Assembly (NCBI GenBank): GCA_001464835.1
Contig: LNDS01000053.1
Location: forward strand, 1-64,000
Length of the DNA: 64,000 nucleotides
Reading direction: 5' to 3'
From: Rhizobiales bacterium Ga0077525
GTDB lineage: Bacteria > Pseudomonadota > Alphaproteobacteria > Rhizobiales > Xanthobacteraceae
The notes under the pieces: model-generated
Told to the model about the DNA's origin: nothing
The model's database searches: none
Seen by the model: the letters and a program-made list of their open reading frames with translations, nothing else
In this document: one piece after another, positions 1 to 8,281 of the stretch
Position numbering within the stretch: the stretch's first letter is position 1
Layout: every line of letters starts with the position of its first letter
Made by a program: the position numbers and the translations under genes

Positions 1-192
1 CTTGGCGAGCAACGCCAGCACTTCCGGCGACGGGTTGGCCTTCACGGCGTAAAACACGCGCGTGTCCGGCAACGCCTTCGCGAAGGTGTTGTAGTTCTCC
101 TTGACCACGTCGAGGTCGACGACCAAGACGGGACCCTCGTCGACGCCGCGCTCGCGGCGGTCTCGCAAAAATTCACGGATGCGCTCGGTCAT
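1..192 (-). CDS. speF: Ornithine decarboxylase (partial, N-terminus only)
   Basis: Only the first 64 residues are inside the window; the gene runs off the left edge. The translated start contains 'VVDLDVVKENYNTF' and 'VFYAVKANPSPEVL', the start of the alanine-racemase-like PLP barrel of group IV decarboxylases. The Lys of YAVKAN is the residue that forms the Schiff base with PLP in this family. It would decarboxylate ornithine to putrescine in the cytoplasm. The ATG is supported by an AGGAG Shine-Dalgarno (complement of 201-205) eight bases upstream. The long structured leader resembling the speF motif favours ornithine decarboxylase over diaminopimelate decarboxylase. Lysine/ornithine dual specificity cannot be judged from this fragment. 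Confidence 0.85.
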   Translation of the reverse strand, partial: MTERIREFLRDRRERGVDEGPVLVVDLDVVKENYNTFAKALPDTRVFYAVKANPSPEVLALLAK

Positions 193-212
193 CGAACACA
201 CTCCTAAGCTCA

Positions 213-611
213 AGGAACGGCTCTAGCCGTTCGATTTCGAGGTTGAGAGCCTTCAGCCCGGCGCGCGGTGGATACGCAGCCGTGCCTTGTTCTCTTAACC
301 GCTAAAACTGCCTTGGCTTGGAGGGGATAACCCCGCCGCACTGCTGGCAAAGATGGACAAGCCTCGTCGGTGACCCGTCGCTGGCGGTGGAAGGCCAGCA
401 GAGACCAAAGAAGCCCGCTCCGTCGTTGCTTTAAGTCGCGTCCCCTGCGGAGAGCAGAGTGCGCCGGTTTCGCCTCCGGCTGCCAATCAGAAGACTTGAG
501 GCTACTTACTCTTCCCGTGGGAAGGAGCTCGCTTACCTCAGGCGGCTGGCGGGCCTCTTGTCCCGCTACCTACCGATTGACACACGACCACAGGCACGTG
601 CGAAATTGGGC
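213..611 (-). ncRNA. speF-type leader RNA (5' regulatory region of ornithine decarboxylase)
   Basis: The stretch between a plausible promoter (618-645) and the decarboxylase start is about 400 nt, has no convincing gene and holds several hairpins. On the minus strand these include GCGGG/CCCGC (549-566), CTTCCC/GGGAAG (511-524), GCCGG/CCGGC (463-480) and a 7-bp stem GAACGGC/GCCGTTC (215-232) just before the Shine-Dalgarno. From recall, the Rfam speF motif of alphaproteobacteria is a roughly 400-nt structured leader in exactly this position, thought to control polyamine synthesis. Length, position and hairpin content fit; the covariance match itself was not run. A 63-residue ORF inside it (295-486, minus) looks spurious. 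Confidence 0.7.
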
Positions 612-617
612 AAAACT

Positions 618-645
618 GAAATAACATTATTTTCGCGGAGTGCAA
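618..645 (-). promoter_or_regulatory. Candidate sigma70-type promoter of the speF leader
   Basis: On the minus strand TTGCAC (complement of 640-645) is followed after 16 bases by TATTTC (complement of 618-623) in a locally AT-rich stretch. Transcription would begin near 611, giving a leader of about 400 nt, the length expected for the speF motif. The -10 match is only fair. Confidence 0.4.
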
Positions 646-709
646 GAGATTTTCTTCTCCGCACCGCAAAACTTCCTTAACAAGTCGAGAGATGGTGGTG
701 CGCGTCGCC

Positions 710-952
710 TCAGGCGCGCGCGGTGAACGGCTCGATGCGGTGCGCGTAGCGCACGAACTGCGCCATGACGACGATGCCGAACAGCACGAAGATGCCGTCG
801 AGGATGCGCTGGCCGGTCGAGCCGAGATCGAACAAGGTCGCCAGCGCCCACGAGCCGGCGAAGGCCGCGCCGAACACTTCGGCGCCGATCAGGATGGCGA
901 CGCTGATGACGGTGCTGACGTTGGTCCAGTTGATGCGGCGGCCTTCGAGCAT
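710..952 (-). CDS. Small two-helix membrane protein, unknown function
   Basis: 80 residues from an ATG preceded by AAAGGA seven bases upstream, which decides against a longer ORF start at 979. Two hydrophobic segments are visible, about residues 11-31 (STVISVAILIGAEVFGAAF) and 47-66 (GIFVLFGIVVMAQFV), joined by a short loop and ending in a basic tail. No catalytic motif was recognised. It lies divergent from the metal ATPase, with about 120 bases between starts, and back to back with the speF leader promoter. Probably a conserved inner-membrane protein of this group; no function is proposed. Confidence 0.55.
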   Translation of the reverse strand: MLEGRRINWTNVSTVISVAILIGAEVFGAAFAGSWALATLFDLGSTGQRILDGIFVLFGIVVMAQFVRYAHRIEPFTARA

Positions 953-1076
953 GGCGGTGTCCTTTGCGAGTGGCCGCAATCAACCTGAATTTGGCTCGTG
1001 AATCAAGCCTATAGGATACCGCAGGCGATTGATCTGGCGCATGGCGCACGGCGTTTTTTGGGCGGATTATGGCCTC

Positions 1077-2915
1077 ATGACGGCACAGCGCGCGCGCAGT
1101 CTGATCCGCCAGCTCCTCGCCGGGTTGGTCGCTTTGGGTTTGGCGGCAGGCCTTGCCGTCAAGCTCGTCGGCCTCGGCGCGTGGTCCGGCACGATCTTCA
1201 CGGCGGTGGTCGTGCCGGTGCTGGTGGTGCTGGTGGTCGAGATCGTCACCAGCCTGCGGCGGGGCGACGTTGGCCTCGACATCGTCGCGGCCCTGTCGAT
1301 GACCGCTGCGCTGACGTTTGGCGAGAGCCTGGCGGCGGCGATCGTGGCGCTGATGTATGCCGGAGGCCAGTTCCTCGAGGCCTATGCCGAGCGTCAGGCG
1401 CGCCGCGAGATGACCGAGTTGTTGTCGCGGGTGCCGCGTACGGCGCTGCGGCATCGTGACGGGCAGCTTGAGGAGGTGGCGCTCGACCTCATTCTGCCCG
1501 GCGATCTCCTGCTGATTCGGCAAGGTGACGTGGTGCCGGTGGACGGCGCGGTCGCGTCAGGCGTGGCGGTGCTGGACCAGTCGTCGCTGACTGGCGAATC
1601 GCTGCCGGTGAAGCTCGTGGCAGGGCAATCCGCGCTGAGCGGTTCGGCCAATGCCGGCGACGCCTTCGATCTGAAGGCCGAGCGGCTGGCGGCGGACAGC
1701 ACCTTTGCCGGCGTCGTCCGGCTGGTCGAAGCGGCGCAGCATTCGCGCGCGCCGATGGCGCGGATGGCCGATCGCTTCGCGCTTGTCTTCCTGGCGGTGA
1801 CGGTTGCGCTCGCCACCGCTGCCTGGTGGCTGACCGGCGATCCGATCCGCGCGGTGGCGGTGCTGGTGGTGGCGACGCCGTGCCCGCTCATTCTGGCGGT
1901 GCCGGTCGCGCTGGTGTCCGGGTTGTCGCGCGCCGCCAAGCTCGGCATCTTGATCAAAGGCGGCCGCGCCATCGAGATGCTGGCGCGGGTGAAGGTGTTG
2001 GTCATCGATAAAACAGGCACGCTGACCATCGGTCAGGCTAAAATTGTCGCCACGCGCACCGCCGACGGCACCAGCGCCGACGAGGTGCTGCGGCTGGCCG
2101 CTTCGCTTGACCAGGGTTCCAAGCACATCGTCGCGCAGACCATCGTCGATGCCGCGCGCGTCAGAGGACTGACCTTGGCGGTGCCGACCGATCTCGTCGA
2201 GACGCCGGGCGAGGGCATTACCGGCAAGATAGACGGCCGCGAGGTGACAGTCGGCGGCCTGCGTTACGTCGCCGGCTTGATCGGCGATCGGGCCGACCCG
2301 TTGCTCGATCATGAGCGGCCGCCCGGCGCGCTCGCCGCCGCTGTGGCCGCCGACGGCAAACCGATCGGCGTTCTGATCCTGGCCGACGAGTTACGCGCCG
2401 GCACGGAGAAGCTCATGCGGTCGCTGCGCGCGGAAGGCATAGAGCGCATCGTCCTGGCGACGGGGGACCGGCACGAGGTTGCCAAGTTCATCAGCGTCGG
2501 GCTCGGCCTCGATGCGGTGCGTTCGGAACTCACACCCGACCAGAAGGTTCTGTTGGTGCTTTCGGAGCGCAAGAACGGCCCGGTGATGATGATCGGCGAT
2601 GGCGTCAATGATGCGCCGGCGCTGGCGGCCGCCGACATCGGCATGGCGATGGGCGCGCGCGGCACGGCCGCCTCGGCCGAGGCGGCCGACGTGGTGCTGC
2701 TGGTCGATCACCTCGACCGCGTGCTGCCGGCCGTTAGGATAGCGCGCCGCTCACGGCGTATCGCACTCGAAAGCGTTGTCGCCGGCATTGGCCTGTCGCT
2801 GATCGCGATGGTGGCGGCGGCGTTCGGCCTGATCGCGCCGGTACAAGGCGCGCTGTTGCAGGAAGTCATCGACGTCGCGGTGATCTTCAATGCGCTACGG
2901 GCATTGCGCGGTTGA
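1077..2915 (+). CDS. Heavy-metal P-type ATPase (P1B-like, TPCP motif)
   Basis: 612 residues with the P-type ATPase core in order: membrane helices near the N-terminus (about 12-90), actuator motif TGES (172-175), intramembrane metal motif TPCP (267-270), phosphorylation motif DKTGTLT with Asp311, and the hinge GDGVNDAPAL. It should couple ATP hydrolysis to efflux of a transition-metal ion across the inner membrane. No N-terminal CxxC metal-binding domain is present, and no C-terminal hemerythrin-like extension. From recall, TPC is the motif of the P1B-5 subgroup linked to Ni or Fe export. The usual HP dipeptide of P1B pumps is HI here (350-351). Starts at 1029 (TTG) or 1041 (ATG) are possible; none has a clear ribosome site. 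Metal specificity is undetermined. Confidence 0.88.
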   Translation: MTAQRARSLIRQLLAGLVALGLAAGLAVKLVGLGAWSGTIFTAVVVPVLVVLVVEIVTSLRRGDVGLDIVAALSMTAALTFGESLAAAIVALMYAGGQFLEAYAERQARREMTELLSRVPRTALRHRDGQLEEVALDLILPGDLLLIRQGDVVPVDGAVASGVAVLDQSSLTGESLPVKLVAGQSALSGSANAGDAFDLKAERLAADSTFAGVVRLVEAAQHSRAPMARMADRFALVFLAVTVALATAAWWLTGDPIRAVAVLVVATPCPLILAVPVALVSGLSRAAKLGILIKGGRAIEMLARVKVLVIDKTGTLTIGQAKIVATRTADGTSADEVLRLAASLDQGSKHIVAQTIVDAARVRGLTLAVPTDLVETPGEGITGKIDGREVTVGGLRYVAGLIGDRADPLLDHERPPGALAAAVAADGKPIGVLILADELRAGTEKLMRSLRAEGIERIVLATGDRHEVAKFISVGLGLDAVRSELTPDQKVLLVLSERKNGPVMMIGDGVNDAPALAAADIGMAMGARGTAASAEAADVVLLVDHLDRVLPAVRIARRSRRIALESVVAGIGLSLIAMVAAAFGLIAPVQGALLQEVIDVAVIFNALRALRG

Positions 2916-3067
2916 CGCGCTTCGCGCTTTCGGTGCCGATAAAGTTCCGCGAACGTGCGCCGCGCAATTGCCTCATTGGAACAGGAACGGCTGCCGTCCC
3001 AACGCATTGACCCTGCGACCGGGCAAGCCGGCATCCAATCACACACAAAAATTTCGAGGAGTAACTC

Positions 3068-3592
3068 ATGGGTCTGTTTAGCAAGGACATCAAGACGATG
3101 GACGATCTGTTCGTCCACACGCTCAAGGACATTTATTACGCCGAAAACCAGATCGCCAAGGCGTTGCCGGGCATGGTCGAGAAGGCGACCGACCAAGGCC
3201 TCAAGCAGGGCTTCCAGTCGCACCTCGCCGAGACCAAGGGTCACATCCAGCGGCTCGAGCAGGTCTTCAAGATGCACGGCGTCAAGGTCGAGGGCGTCAA
3301 CTGCCCGGCAATCGACGGCATCTTGGAAGAGGCGGACGAGATCGCCGGCGAGGTCGAGGACAAGCAGGTGCTCGACGCCGCTTTGATCGCCGCCGCGCAG
3401 GCGGTCGAGCACTATGAGCAGGCGGTCGAGCACTATGAGATGACCCGCTACGGCACCCTGATCGCCTGGGCCAAACAGCTTGGCCGCCCGGACTGCGCGT
3501 CGGTGCTGGAGCAGAACTTGAAGGAAGAGAAGGCGGCCGATCAGAAGCTCACGGGCCTGGCCGAACGCGGCATCAACGCCAAGGCGGCGTAA
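3068..3592 (+). CDS. DUF892 (YciE/YciF-type) ferritin-like protein
   Basis: 174 residues, nearly all helical, opening with KDIKTMDDLFVHTLKDIYYAENQ in recognisable DUF892 style. This family folds as a ferritin-like four-helix bundle with a di-metal site and is associated with stress conditions; a direct enzymatic role is not established. A GAGGAG ribosome site lies just before the ATG. The third helix contains QAVEHYE twice in tandem (residues 111-124), produced by an exact 21-bp DNA duplication at 3398-3439; the family normally has one copy. A strong bidirectional terminator follows at 3669-3698. Confidence 0.9.
   Translation: MGLFSKDIKTMDDLFVHTLKDIYYAENQIAKALPGMVEKATDQGLKQGFQSHLAETKGHIQRLEQVFKMHGVKVEGVNCPAIDGILEEADEIAGEVEDKQVLDAALIAAAQAVEHYEQAVEHYEMTRYGTLIAWAKQLGRPDCASVLEQNLKEEKAADQKLTGLAERGINAKAA
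3398..3439 (+). repeat. Exact 21-bp tandem duplication inside the DUF892 gene
   Basis: Positions 3398-3418 and 3419-3439 are identical (unit begins CAGGCGGTCGAGC and ends ACTATGAG). The frame is kept, so QAVEHYE is encoded twice. Perfect identity implies a recent event. Confidence 0.97.
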
Positions 3593-3668
3593 CGAGGCGG
3601 CGTGACACAGGCTGCCCTGATAGAGGCAGCAAGATTGTCGCGGGCCCATTTGGGACGCTGACGATCCG

Positions 3669-3698
3669 AAAAGACCCTGGCCCGGCCAGGGTCTTTTT
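3669..3698 (+). terminator. Bidirectional intrinsic terminator
   Basis: A 10-bp stem (AAGACCCTGG at 3671-3680 with CCAGGGTCTT at 3686-3695) with a CCCGG loop is flanked by A and T runs, so it can stop transcription from both the DUF892 gene and the small membrane gene on the other strand. Confidence 0.9.
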
Positions 3699-3704
3699 GT
3701 TTGC

Positions 3705-3887
3705 CTAGCGGTCCTGCCGGATCGCCATCCAGGCAACCCCCGCCGCCACGACCGTCAGCACGCCCGCGGCGGCGTAAGCAAGATATTCGGGCCAGCCCGG
3801 ATCCTGCTCGACTGCGAAACCCAGCAGAAACGGGATGGGCCATATGAAGATGATGATGTGGCGGAGAATGCTGGAAAATCTGTCCAT
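3705..3887 (-). CDS. Small hydrophobic protein, unknown function
   Basis: 60 residues with two likely membrane segments: about 8-24 (LRHIIIFIWPIPFLLGF) and 36-55 (LAYAAAGVLTVVAAGVAW). Its stop codon sits a few bases from a strong bidirectional terminator, which supports transcription on this strand. The start is uncertain: ATG at 3887 begins with MDRFSSILRH, while an in-frame ATG at 3965 would add 26 residues and approach the divergent peptidase start. Neither has a good ribosome site. No homologue was recognised. Confidence 0.45.
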   Translation of the reverse strand: MDRFSSILRHIIIFIWPIPFLLGFAVEQDPGWPEYLAYAAAGVLTVVAAGVAWMAIRQDR

Positions 3888-3972
3888 ACGCGAAAATAGC
3901 CATGAACCAGGCAAAATTCCCGGTGCATTTTGCCACGGCATGCAGGTTTTGTTTGGTGCGGACATGCACTAG

Positions 3973-6060
3973 ATGAAGATCATGACCGAAACCCATTCCA
4001 CCGCTGCCCCCACCCACAATCCGCTGCTTGCCGACTGGACCGGCGCCTTCGCGCTGCCGCCCTTCGAGGTCCTCAAGCCGGAGCATTTCCGCCCGGCCTT
4101 CGACCACGCTCTGGCCGAGCACCGCGCCGAGCTGGACGCCATTTCCGCCAATCCGGAACGGCCGACCTTCGACAACACCATTGTCGCGCTGGAAAAAAGC
4201 GGCCACGCCCTCGACCACGTCGCCAATGTGTTCTTCGCCAAGGCCGGGGCCGATACCGGCGAGGCCATCGAAGCTATCGAGCGCGACATGTCGCCGCTCC
4301 TGGCGCGGCACTCGAACGCCATGTATCTCGACCGCGCGCTGTATGCCCGCATCGGCGACCTCTACGCCCGCCGCGCCACGCTCGGCCTGACGCCGGAGCA
4401 GGCCCGCGTGCTCGACCGCTATCACACCCGATTCGTCCGCGCCGGCGGCGCGCTCGACAAGGCGGCGCAGGACAGGCTGGCCGCCATCAACGAGCGCCTC
4501 GCCACGCTCGGCACCCAGTTCGGCCAGAACGTGCTGGCCGACGAGAAATCCTATGCGCTCATCCTCGACGAGGCCGACCTCGCCGGCCTGCCGGATTTCG
4601 CCCGCGCCGCCGCATCGGCCGCCGCCGCGGAGCGCGGCCACAAGGGCAAATATGCCATCACTTTGGCGCGTTCGTCCTGCGAAGGCTTTCTCCAGTTCTC
4701 ATCGCGCCGCGACCTGCGCGAGAAGGTGTTCAACGCCTGGATCAAGCGCGGCGAAAACGGCGGCGCAACCGACAACCGGGCCCTGATCGCGGAAATGGTG
4801 GCGCTGCGCGGCGAGCGCGCGAAGTTGCTCGGCTTCGCCACGTTTGCCGACTACCGGCTCGACGATTCCATGGCAAAGACGCCGAAGGCCGCGCGCACGC
4901 TGCTCGACAACGTCTGGGGCCGCGCCAAGATCAAGGCCGGCATGGAGCGCGACGCGCTGCAAGAAATGATCGCGCAGGAGGGCGGCAACTTCGCGCTCGC
5001 CCCGCACGACTGGCGCTATTACGCCGAGAAATTGCGCAAGGCGAAATACGATCTCGATGAATCCGAGATCAAGCCGTACTTCCAGCTCGACAAGATGATC
5101 GACGCCGCCTTCGAGACGGCGACGCGGCTGTTCGGCCTCCGCTTCAAGCCGGTCGATGTGCCGCTCTATCACCCCGACGCGCGCGCCTGGGACGTCACCG
5201 ACGCCGCCGGGAAACATGTCGGCCTGTTCATCGGCGATTATTTCGCCCGCGGCTCCAAGCACTCCGGCGCCTGGATGACCTCGATGCGCGACCAGCAGAA
5301 GCTTTCAGGGGATATCCGCCCGATCATTCTCAATGTCTGCAATTTCTCCAAGCCCGCCGCCGGGCAACCGGCGCTGCTCTCCTTCGACGACGCTCGCACG
5401 CTCTTCCACGAATTCGGTCACGGCCTGCACGGACTCTTGTCGAACGTGACCTATCCGCTGCTCGCCGGCACCGCGGTGTCGAGCGACTTCGTTGAACTGC
5501 CGTCGCAGCTTTACGAGCACTGGCTCGAAGTGCCGGAGATCCTCCAGAAATACGCGCGCCACGCCAAAACCAACGAGCCGATGCCGAAGGCGATGTTCGA
5601 CAAGCTGTTGGCGACGCGCACTTATGGCCAGGGTTTCGCTACGATCGAATATACCTCCTGCGCGCTGGTCGATCTCGACATTCACGCGCTGCCCGACACC
5701 GCCGCGCTCGACGTCACCAAGTTCGAGCGCGACACGCTCGCCGCGATGAACATGCCGGCGGAAATCGTCATGCGGCACCGCCTGCCGCACTTCCAGCATT
5801 TGTTCTCCGGCGGCGGCTATGCCGCAGGCTATTACTCTTACATGTGGTCGGAAGTGCTCGATGCCGACGCCTTCGAGGCCTTCACCGAAACCGGCAATGC
5901 CTTCGATCCGGCGATGGCGAAAAAACTGCGCGACTTTATCTACAGCGCCGGCAACCTGCGTGATCCGGGCGAGGCCTATGTCGCCTTCCGCGGCCGGCTG
6001 CCGTCGGTCGAGCCGCTGTTGAAGAAGCGCGGGCTGGTTCAGTTTAATACTGAAGCCTAA
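3973..6060 (+). CDS. dcp: M3 family zinc metallopeptidase (peptidyl-dipeptidase Dcp type)
   Basis: 695 residues, the usual length for Dcp and oligopeptidase A. The zinc motif HEFGH lies at 479-483 in 'LFHEFGHGLHGLLS', and the third ligand Glu is in SSDFVELPSQLYEHW about 25 residues later. The DFVE.PSQ..EHW wording resembles Dcp more than PrlC from memory. It should remove dipeptides from the C-terminus of oligopeptides in the cytoplasm; no signal peptide is seen. Start is ATG at 3973 or 3982. Its last four bases overlap the convergent AT-rich gene at 6057-6545. Confidence 0.92.
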   Translation: MKIMTETHSTAAPTHNPLLADWTGAFALPPFEVLKPEHFRPAFDHALAEHRAELDAISANPERPTFDNTIVALEKSGHALDHVANVFFAKAGADTGEAIEAIERDMSPLLARHSNAMYLDRALYARIGDLYARRATLGLTPEQARVLDRYHTRFVRAGGALDKAAQDRLAAINERLATLGTQFGQNVLADEKSYALILDEADLAGLPDFARAAASAAAAERGHKGKYAITLARSSCEGFLQFSSRRDLREKVFNAWIKRGENGGATDNRALIAEMVALRGERAKLLGFATFADYRLDDSMAKTPKAARTLLDNVWGRAKIKAGMERDALQEMIAQEGGNFALAPHDWRYYAEKLRKAKYDLDESEIKPYFQLDKMIDAAFETATRLFGLRFKPVDVPLYHPDARAWDVTDAAGKHVGLFIGDYFARGSKHSGAWMTSMRDQQKLSGDIRPIILNVCNFSKPAAGQPALLSFDDARTLFHEFGHGLHGLLSNVTYPLLAGTAVSSDFVELPSQLYEHWLEVPEILQKYARHAKTNEPMPKAMFDKLLATRTYGQGFATIEYTSCALVDLDIHALPDTAALDVTKFERDTLAAMNMPAEIVMRHRLPHFQHLFSGGGYAAGYYSYMWSEVLDADAFEAFTETGNAFDPAMAKKLRDFIYSAGNLRDPGEAYVAFRGRLPSVEPLLKKRGLVQFNTEA

Positions 6061-6545
6061 GTGCCGAGGAATCCTGTTAACGCGCCAATAAAGAATCCAG
6101 CTAGCATTTTCACTGCATCAACTGCAGCATCGATTGCTTTCGTATTAGTTGACTTCGAGAGCGTATAGAGTGCCCAGAGAAACAAAATGAAAAGTGCAAC
6201 AAAAATTCCAGACAGAATTGCGCTTTTTAGCAAGCCTGAGAATGCTGGGGATTGAGTTGGGCCACTTGCGGCGAAAGCTGTAGAAATAAATAGGTCCAAA
6301 CTTCCTGTTTTATTTGATCTAAAAAACGCCGTGAGTTTCTCAAGCAAGTCTGATGCTGTAATAGCTGTGGTAATAAGTGACGAAAGAAGGCCAACTATGG
6401 CAGCAATTGCCGTATGCGTGAAGCTAGATCGAAATGCGAAACTGAGTCTATCGCGGGTGCCAAGCTTCACAAAAATTTCGACATCTTTGACCTTCTTTGT
6501 TTCCGATACTGTATGGCGATCGTTATTGGTATCATCAGTCGGCAT
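6057..6545 (-). CDS. AT-rich orphan membrane protein, unknown function
   Basis: 162 residues from an ATG preceded by a strong AAGGAGG. Composition contrasts sharply with its neighbours: 22 of the 60 bases at 6181-6240 are G or C, against clearly GC-rich flanks, and the product is unusually rich in Ser, Thr, Asn and Lys. Predicted layout: polar N-terminus (1-42), a hydrophobic segment (about 44-64), a polar loop, a second strong segment (about 110-132, SAILSGIFVALFILFLWALY) and a C-terminal hydrophobic stretch (about 143-160). No domain was recognised. It looks horizontally acquired. A role in defence, toxin-immunity or transport cannot be chosen on this evidence. Confidence 0.7.
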   Translation of the reverse strand: MPTDDTNNDRHTVSETKKVKDVEIFVKLGTRDRLSFAFRSSFTHTAIAAIVGLLSSLITTAITASDLLEKLTAFFRSNKTGSLDLFISTAFAASGPTQSPAFSGLLKSAILSGIFVALFILFLWALYTLSKSTNTKAIDAAVDAVKMLAGFFIGALTGFLGT

Positions 6546-6607
6546 GTCCCCCTCCTTGGCCCAGTTTCAACCCTAGGTTACTTTATGCAGAAGCTTTAAG
6601 TCCAGCC

Positions 6608-8227
6608 ATGGACCTCCACACCGCCGGTCATCGCAAGGGCGTCGTCTGCGCGCCGCATGCTTTAGCGGTCGAAGACGGCCGCGCCATTCTCGCCGAAGGC
6701 GGCAACGCCATCGAGGCGATGCTGGCCATGGCGGCCTCGATTGCCGCCGTCTATCCGCACATGAACCATATCGGCGGCGACGGTTTCTGGCTGATCCGCG
6801 AGCCGAACGGCCGCGTCCGCGCCATCATGGGTGCGGGCAGGGCGGGCGCCAAGGCGACGCCGCGTTTTTACAAGGACGCCGGCCATTACGACATTCCGAC
6901 CCGCGGGCCGCTGGCGGCGCTCACCGTGCCCGGCGCGATTGCCGGCTGGATGCTGGCGGTGGAAGCGGCGAAAGCGCAAACCGGCAAGGGCATCAACAAG
7001 GGCGGCTCGCGCCTGCCGCTGCATGTGCTGTTCGACGCCGCCATCCGCCGCGCCCGTGAGGGTTACAAAGTGACGCGCAGCCAGGCGCAGCTCACGCGCG
7101 ATAAACTGGCCGAGTTGCAAAACGCGCCGGGCTTCGCCGATGCCTTTCTGGTTGACGGCAAGCCGCCGGAGGCGGGTGCCACTTTGAAGCAAACGAAATT
7201 GGCCGCGACGCTCGATCATCTCGCCAAGGCCGGCCTTGGCGATTTCTATCGCGGCGATGTCGGCCGAGAGATCGCCGCCGATCTCGAGCGCATCGGTGCG
7301 CCGGTGACGCGCGCCGACCTTGAAAAATACGAGGCGAAAATCGCCGAGCCGCTCAGCGTCGCCATCAATGGCGCGACGCTCTACAACACGCCGCCGCCGA
7401 CGCAAGGGTTAGCCTCGCTGATCATCCTGGCTCTGTACGACCGCCTGCGCGTCTCCGACGCGGAAAGCTTCGCGCATATCCACGGCCTGATCGAATCCAC
7501 CAAACGCGCCTTCATCGTCCGCGACCGCGAAGTCACCGACCCCGATCACATTGACGGCAATCTCACGCGCTTTCTCGACGCGCCGTTCCTCGACAACGAG
7601 GCGACCAAGATCGACATGAAGCGCGCGGCGCGCTGGCCGTCTCCCGAAGCGCGCGGCGATACCATCTGGATGGGCGCAGCGGATTCATCCGGCCTCGTCG
7701 TCTCCTACATCCAGTCGATCTATTGGGAGTTCGGCTCCGGCTGCGTGCTGCCGGCGACCGGCGTGCTGATGCAGAACCGCGGCTCCAGCTTCTCGCTCGA
7801 TCCAAAGGCGGTGAATGCGCTGGAGCCGGGCCGCCGCCCGTTTCACACGCTCAATCCGGCGCTCGCCGCGCTCAGGGATGGCCGCGTCATGGCTTACGGC
7901 ACCATGGGTGGCGACGGCCAGCCGCAATCGCAGGCGGCCGTGTTCACCCGCCACGTCACCTACAAGCAGCCGCTCGACAAGGCGCTCGACGCGCCGCGCT
8001 GGCTCTTGGGCCGCACCTGGGGTTCGAGCCAGACAAACTTAAGGGTGGAGTCCCGTTTCGACGGCCATCTCATCGACCGGCTGATGTCGGCCGGCCACGA
8101 TGTGCAGGTGCTGGACGAGGGCTATTCCGACACGATGGGCCACGCCGGTGCTGTCATTTTTCACCCCGACGGCACGCTGGAAGGCGGCCACGACCCGCGC
8201 GCCGACGGCGGCGCGGCGGGGGTTTAA
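6608..8227 (+). CDS. Gamma-glutamyltransferase family protein (Ntn hydrolase)
   Basis: 539 residues matching the gamma-glutamyltranspeptidase family: N-terminal 'GGNAIEAMLAMAAS', 'GGDGFWLI', and the autoprocessing region GDTIWMGAAD in which Thr352 is the expected new N-terminal nucleophile, followed by SSGLVVSYIQS. The C-terminal part has GTMGGDGQPQSQ. These enzymes self-cleave into two chains and transfer or hydrolyse gamma-glutamyl groups. No signal peptide is present, unlike classical periplasmic Ggt, so a cytoplasmic enzyme acting on a small gamma-glutamyl compound or an unrelated amide is possible. Start ATG at 6608 is chosen because the longer ORF (6497) covers the AT-rich divergent gene. 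Confidence 0.85.
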   Translation: MDLHTAGHRKGVVCAPHALAVEDGRAILAEGGNAIEAMLAMAASIAAVYPHMNHIGGDGFWLIREPNGRVRAIMGAGRAGAKATPRFYKDAGHYDIPTRGPLAALTVPGAIAGWMLAVEAAKAQTGKGINKGGSRLPLHVLFDAAIRRAREGYKVTRSQAQLTRDKLAELQNAPGFADAFLVDGKPPEAGATLKQTKLAATLDHLAKAGLGDFYRGDVGREIAADLERIGAPVTRADLEKYEAKIAEPLSVAINGATLYNTPPPTQGLASLIILALYDRLRVSDAESFAHIHGLIESTKRAFIVRDREVTDPDHIDGNLTRFLDAPFLDNEATKIDMKRAARWPSPEARGDTIWMGAADSSGLVVSYIQSIYWEFGSGCVLPATGVLMQNRGSSFSLDPKAVNALEPGRRPFHTLNPALAALRDGRVMAYGTMGGDGQPQSQAAVFTRHVTYKQPLDKALDAPRWLLGRTWGSSQTNLRVESRFDGHLIDRLMSAGHDVQVLDEGYSDTMGHAGAVIFHPDGTLEGGHDPRADGGAAGV

Positions 8228-8281
8228 CTGTTACAATGTTGCCGCCTCGTTTATGCCGCACTCCGTGATAATGTGCCGCTC

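Noticed and set aside
3398..3439. Possible CRISPR or microsatellite
   Set aside because: Only two copies of one 21-bp unit, in frame within a gene. No spacers and no array elsewhere in the window.
8221..8281. Cobalamin or NiCo riboswitch before DUF1007-NicO
   Set aside because: Only about 60 bases separate it from the preceding stop; no riboswitch core was seen.
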